Made by a program: the position numbers and the translations under genes. DNA of 64,000 nucleotides from NCBI RefSeq assembly GCF_030067815.1, contig NZ_CP125968.1, positions 2,286,001 through 2,350,000 of the forward strand, given 5' to 3'. Origin of the DNA: Sporosarcina thermotolerans. Lineage in GTDB: Bacteria; Bacillota; Bacilli; Bacillales_A; Planococcaceae. Below are positions 58,429-64,000 of the stretch, piece after piece. Position 1 is the stretch's first letter. The number at the start of each line of letters is the position of its first letter. The notes beneath the pieces are model-generated. The model saw nothing but the letters and a program-made list of their open reading frames with translations, made no database searches and was not told the DNA's origin.

Positions 58429-60856
58429 CTTCAACTGAGCGTTATCAAGATCTGCCCCTTGAAGAAGTAATTGGTGATCGTTTTGGCCGTTACAGTAAAT
58501 ATATCATCCAAGACCGCGCTCTACCCGATGCACGGGATGGATTAAAGCCTGTACAAAGACGTATTTTATACGCGATGTTCCATGAAGGGAATACGCATGA
58601 TAAAGCATTCCGGAAATCCGCGAAAACGGTCGGAAATGTTATTGGGAACTATCACCCTCATGGCGATTCATCCGTTTATGAGGCAATGGTAAGGATGAGC
58701 CAGGATTGGAAGCTTCGTCACCTAATGGTCGAGATGCATGGGAACAATGGTTCCGTGGACGGTGATTCAGCAGCTGCAATGCGTTATACAGAGGCAAGAC
58801 TCTCAGCGATTGCTTCGGAAATGTTGCGGATATCGGAAAGGAAACTGTTGAGTTTGTTCCGAACTTCGATGATACAGAGCCAGAACCGACCGTTCTACCA
58901 GCTCGTTTTCCCAACTTGTTAGTAAACGGATCAACTGGGATTTCTGCAGGGTATGCGACGGATATTCCACCACATGCTCTTCATGAGGTAATTGATGCAG
59001 TCCTGATGAGGATGGATAATCCGAATGTTACAGTCGATGAATTGATGACTGTTATTAAGGGACCGGATTTCCCGACAGGTGCAATTATCCAAGGCACTGG
59101 TGGTATTAAAACCGCTTATGAGACGGGTAAAGGCCGATTTATCATTCGGGCAAAATCCGAAATTGAACCGTTAAAGGCAGGCAAATCTCAAATCGTCATC
59201 ACCGAAATTCCATATGATGTTAATAAGGCGAATTTAGTGAAGAAGATTGATGAGTTGCGTTTGGATCGGAAAATGGATGGAATTGCTGATGTAAGGGATG
59301 AATCCGACCGTACAGGCCTTCGAATTGTTATTGAGTTGAAAAAAGATATGGATGGCAATGCCATTTTACAATATCTCTTAAAAAATACAGACCTCCAAGT
59401 TACCTATAACTTTAATATGGTCGCAATATCAAACAGAAGACCAACACTAATGTCTCTACCGATGTTATTGGATGCCTATATCGATCATCAAAAGGAAGTT
59501 GTTACAAGAAGATCGAAATACGATATTCAAAAAGCGAAGGATCGTTTGCATATTGTTGAAGGTCTTATGAAGGCTTTGTCAATTTTAGATGAAGTGATTA
59601 AGGCAATACGCGCATCAAAAGACAAACGTGATGCCAAAACTAACATCATTTCTAAATTCGGTTTTACTGAGGTACAGGCAGAAGCAATCGTATCTCTCCA
59701 GTTATATAGACTTACGAATACAGATATAACTGAATTGAAGAGAGAGGATGCTGAGCTTAGGAAATTGATTGAGCATCTTGATGCTATCTTGAAAAGTGAT
59801 AAAAAACTCTCTGCAGTCATCAAAAAAGAATTAATGGATATTCGTAAACAGTTTTCCGAACAAAGAAGATCGGTTATCGAAGAGATGATTGAAGCGATCA
59901 AGGTAGATCTTGATATCCTTGTTCCAAGTGAAGAAGTTGTTGTTTCAGTTACGAAGGATGGATATGTAAAGAGGACGAGCATTCGTTCGTACAGTGCTTC
60001 AAACGGCACTGGTATGGATATAAAGGAATCTGACTATGTCCTACTGGAATCCGTTATGAATACACAGCATCATATTCTTCTATTCACATCATTCGGCAAC
60101 TATATGTATCAACCAGTTCATGAATTACCTGATATTAGATGGCGTGATTTAGGACAGCATATCTCAAGCATAATTTCGTTAGAACCGAATGAGGAGATCA
60201 TTGCAGCAATTGGCGTAGATAAATTTGATGATGAAAAATCAATTCTAACTGTATCGGATAACGGAAATATTAAGCTTTCAAAGCTCTCTGATTTCCAAGT
60301 TCAACGATATTCAAGAACCTTTAAAGCAATGAATATTAAAAAGGGCAATTATATGGTTGATGCGCAGCTGGTCACAGGTGAAGAAGAGGTTATTTTATTT
60401 AGTGAACAGGCATATGCGTTACGTTTTTCACTTACTGAACTGACGATTACTGGCATACGAACAGCGGGTGTCCGTGGCATGAATTTGAAGACGGAAGATA
60501 AGCTTGTCTCAATGATTGTCATTCGGGATGAATCGGAATCCATATTCATCGCTACACAGCGTGGATCAGTCAAACGAATGGGCTTAAAAGAATTTGAAAT
60601 AGCCGCAAGGGCACAACGTGGTTTAGTTGTATTGAAAGAATTAAAAACAAACCCACATCGAATTGTAGGAACTAAACCTGTAAAACCAAGTGAAAATATC
60701 ATAGTAGCGACAGACAAAGATCACAAAGTAACTGTTGAATCAGGAAGTTTGAGACTTGTCGAACGCTTATCGAACGGAAGTTCTCTGTTTGATGAAAGTA
60801 AAGAGGGAACTGTTGTTTCGGTTTATAAAGAATTAAAAGCAGAAATGAAATCCTGA
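58425..60856 (+). CDS. parC: DNA topoisomerase IV subunit A (one frameshift)
   Basis: About 810 residues. The catalytic tyrosine is in [11 protein letters not shown] near residue 124. The quinolone-resistance region shows [17 protein letters not shown] near residue 79, with Ser and Glu at the two positions where resistance changes usually occur, so no quinolone-resistance change is visible. The C-terminal beta-propeller domain is complete. The frame breaks near 58835 (one G missing). It is coupled to parE by ATGA. Confidence 0.96.
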
Positions 60857-60862
60857 TCCGGT

Positions 60863-60904
60863 GTCTGTCAACAATTGTTAATCTGTTGACAGACGCTTTT
60901 TTTG
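60863..60904 (+). terminator. Terminator of parE-parC
   Basis: GTCTGTCAACA (60863-60873) pairs with TGTTGACAGAC (60884-60894); a T-run follows. Confidence 0.92.
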
Positions 60905-60981
60905 TTGTCGAAATATCGATAGTGACATTTTTCATTTTTTACCGTATAATAATTCGGAAGTCGAAATAAGTTGAGGGAACG

Positions 60982-62215
60982 GTGAATGGTATGTGGAGAA
61001 ATCGGAATGTTTGGATTATCCTTAGTGGGGAAATGATAGCAGGTCTTGGATTATGGACAGGGATAATTGGAAATCTGGAGTTTTTACAAGAAAAAGTTCC
61101 TTCCGATTTTGTAAAAGCATTGATCCTTTCCATCGGTTTATTGGCAGGTATTATTGCTGGACCACTCGCGGGAAGAATCATAGACCAATCAAAAAAGAAA
61201 ACAATATTAATCGTAGCAGGTTTTGGTAGACTGTTTAGTGTCGTATTTATGCTATTAGCCATATCAACAGGATCTGTCTGGTGGATGGTCGCATTCATCA
61301 TTACAATACAACTATCAGCAACTTTCTATTTTCCAGCATTACAATCAACAATTCCTTTGATTGTAAAAGACGATGATCTTTTAACGATGAACGGAATGCA
61401 TATGAATGTTGCTACGATTGCACGTGTTGCCGGAACAGCCCTTGCTGGTGTCATGCTCGTTTATTGGTCATTAGCATCACTCTATTGGGTCTCAATGTTG
61501 GCGTATGCCTTGTTATTAGGCTTCACGATGTTCTTACGAATTGATGAGGAGAAAAAGGGAAGGGGAGAGAATGGCCAAAAAAGAAAAGGGGAGGATTTAT
61601 AGAAGTATTTCCCGTCTTAAAGGCATTCCCAGCTGTCGGAATGACACTTGTTATGACGATGATTCCTTTATTATTCCTTGGATCTTTCAACCTGATTGTC
61701 ATTAATATTAGTGAAATCCAGGATTCTTCATCAATAAAAGGGTTGATTTATACTTTTGAAGGTATTGCTTTCATGATTGGTTCTTTTGTAGTTAAATTAA
61801 TAACGAAAAAATGGAAAACAACAGTTATTTTATTTTTCTTTGCATCCATGGTAGCAGTAGCAGAATTCATGCTTTATTTTGCAGATAATATTGTGATAAC
61901 TTTGGCAGCATTTGCGGTTTTAGGTTTTTCGTTGGGATGTTTTTTTCCAACAGCAATGGTTATTTTTCAAAAACAAATGCCAAAAGCATATCACGGACGT
62001 TTTTTTCATTCCGAAATATGTTGGAAAGAGTCATGTTCCAAATTGTCTTACTAAGTGCAGGAGCATTTTTAGACATATTAGGATTGCAGACAATGGTGAT
62101 CATTTTTGGGATGATCAGTTTAAGTCTGACGTTGTTATTTTTTATTCAAATGAAACGAAGGAATATAATTTTAGAACACCAAGTCAAAGCCGAACCTGCA
62201 GCGGAAATCATCTGA
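60982..62215 (+). CDS. MFS transporter (two frameshifts)
   Basis: About 411 residues with 12 hydrophobic segments in two sets of six. The MFS loop motif reads GPLAGRIIDQSKKK near residue 68. It is most like the drug-proton antiporters of the macrolide-efflux type. Frames break near 61590 (A/G run after the middle charged loop) and near 62010. Start: GTG 60982 or ATG 60991; GAGGGA is better spaced from the latter, but both are possible. The substrate is unknown. Confidence 0.82.
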
Positions 62216-62355
62216 TAATCCGTAGCAGGTATTTTTTTTAGGCTGAAAATCCATTTCATCTCACTGTTCCAAGTATACTTCCAAGTGAAATGTAACTCTC
62301 TATAATTTATATTATGACGGGGGCACTAAAGAAGGTGTTAAGTATAGTGGTCTTC

Positions 62356-63551
<1,196 letters not shown>

Positions 63552-63643
63552 CTATCCACATTATACAAACTAACGTTCCCACTTTCAATAAATACAAATT
63601 AGTTTGATAATGCATAGGAGAACATCCAATCTGCTTTTACTAA

Positions 63644-63676
63644 GAAAAAGACCACCAGTTTTAACCAGTGGTCATA
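63644..63676 (-). terminator. Terminator of fni (minus strand)
   Basis: GACCACCAGTT (63650-63660) and AACCAGTGGTC (63663-63673) form the stem; a T-run follows on the minus strand. Confidence 0.88.
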
Positions 63677-63683
63677 ACGGATA

Positions 63684-64000
63684 CTATATTTTCGTATAAC
63701 GAACCCTATCGCTCGCTTGTAATTCAGGTAATGTAGCAGCACCGACACCGAACATCGCTAATCGTAGCTCAAGTTCCTTTGTCTCCATGACTTGGATAAC
63801 ATCTTCAACGGATTGAGTTGCTTCTTTCAAGATGGATCTTCCAAATCCTACGACATCTGCGCCCAATGCAATCGATTTTGCTGCATCGAGGCCTGTATAC
63901 ATGCCGCCACTTGCTACAATCGACTCATTCCCAATCTCTTCACGGACGGAAACAATACAATCCACCGTTGGATTGCCCCAAACGCTAAATGTTTCAGCCG
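63684..64000 (-). CDS. fni: Type 2 isopentenyl-diphosphate isomerase, C-terminal part
   Basis: The C-terminal 105 residues of an FMN-dependent isomerase that converts isopentenyl to dimethylallyl diphosphate. The FMN-binding region is seen as ASGGMYTGLDAAKSIALGADVVGFGRS. The gene runs off the right edge, where the reading frame stays open (FSVWGNPTVDC). It is intact as far as visible. Confidence 0.9.
   Translation of the reverse strand, partial: AETFSVWGNPTVDCIVSVREEIGNESIVASGGMYTGLDAAKSIALGADVVGFGRSILKEATQSVEDVIQVMETKELELRLAMFGVGAATLPELQASDRVRYTKI

Noticed and set aside
58425..58922. Quinolone-resistance change in ParC
   Set aside because: The usual Ser and Glu are present in the resistance-determining region.

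Overview
The window comes from a spore-forming member of the Bacillota, most likely a Planococcaceae-type organism close to Sporosarcina (inferred from gene content and repeat elements; no rRNA is present to prove it). Support comes from B. subtilis-like gene neighbourhoods (ccdA-ccdC-yneK; citB; yneP-yneQ; yneR-plsY-parE-parC), spore-coat genes (CotY/CotZ type, YheC/YheD type, DUF4183), T-box leaders and LexA boxes of Bacillus type.

The consensus carries about 36 one-base frameshifts, nearly all in or beside homopolymers. They hit essential genes too (parE three times, parC once, acnA twice), so I read them as sequencing or consensus errors. I give one full-length feature per gene and name the break point. 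The IS110 transposase relic and the displaced acnA 3' ends look like true decay.

Layout. 0-16.9 kb, housekeeping and accessory genes: a double-headed dynamin (DynA), a sulfurtransferase, a phosphoesterase, RNase H-like, cold-shock and HD-domain proteins, a TetR-controlled ABC exporter with a clear palindromic operator, niaR, menC, a lipoprotein, a Uma2 nuclease-fold protein, and an SOS operon (uvrX-yolD) behind two LexA boxes. 16.9-25.5 kb: a heterodimeric ABC multidrug exporter, the CcdA/thioredoxin-like/CcdC group, a Sco copper chaperone, a lytic transglycosylase and nicotinamidase. 25.6-38.7 kb: aconitase (acnA/citB) followed by two diverged copies of a three-gene cassette (FtsX-type permease, ATPase, C39-like lipoprotein). 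Each cassette ends with a copy of the 3' end of acnA (480 and 363 nt) plus a terminator. 38.7-40.6 kb: two tandem threonine T-boxes ahead of a threonyl-tRNA synthetase that lacks the usual N-terminal TGS and editing domains. 40.6-42.7 kb: an IS110 relic and a DUF4183 protein.

43.5-53.6 kb: an island between yneQ and yneR, which lie close together in B. subtilis. It holds two paralogous amino-acid-ligase-type ATP-grasp enzymes, a CotY/CotZ-like coat protein, a YheC/D ATP-grasp fused to a MurF-like ligase (the same order of enzyme classes as in cyanophycin synthetase), two more free-standing Mur ligases, a second YheC/D ATP-grasp with an apparently degenerate ATP-grasp partner, and a small cysteine-containing protein. 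Together they look like an uncharacterised pathway for ATP-dependent peptide or polyamide synthesis linked to the spore envelope. 53.6-64 kb: a triple NlpC/P60 protein, yneR, plsY, parE, parC, an MFS transporter, a LAGLIDADG homing endonuclease paired with a tandem ribbon-helix-helix-like protein, and the 3' part of fni.
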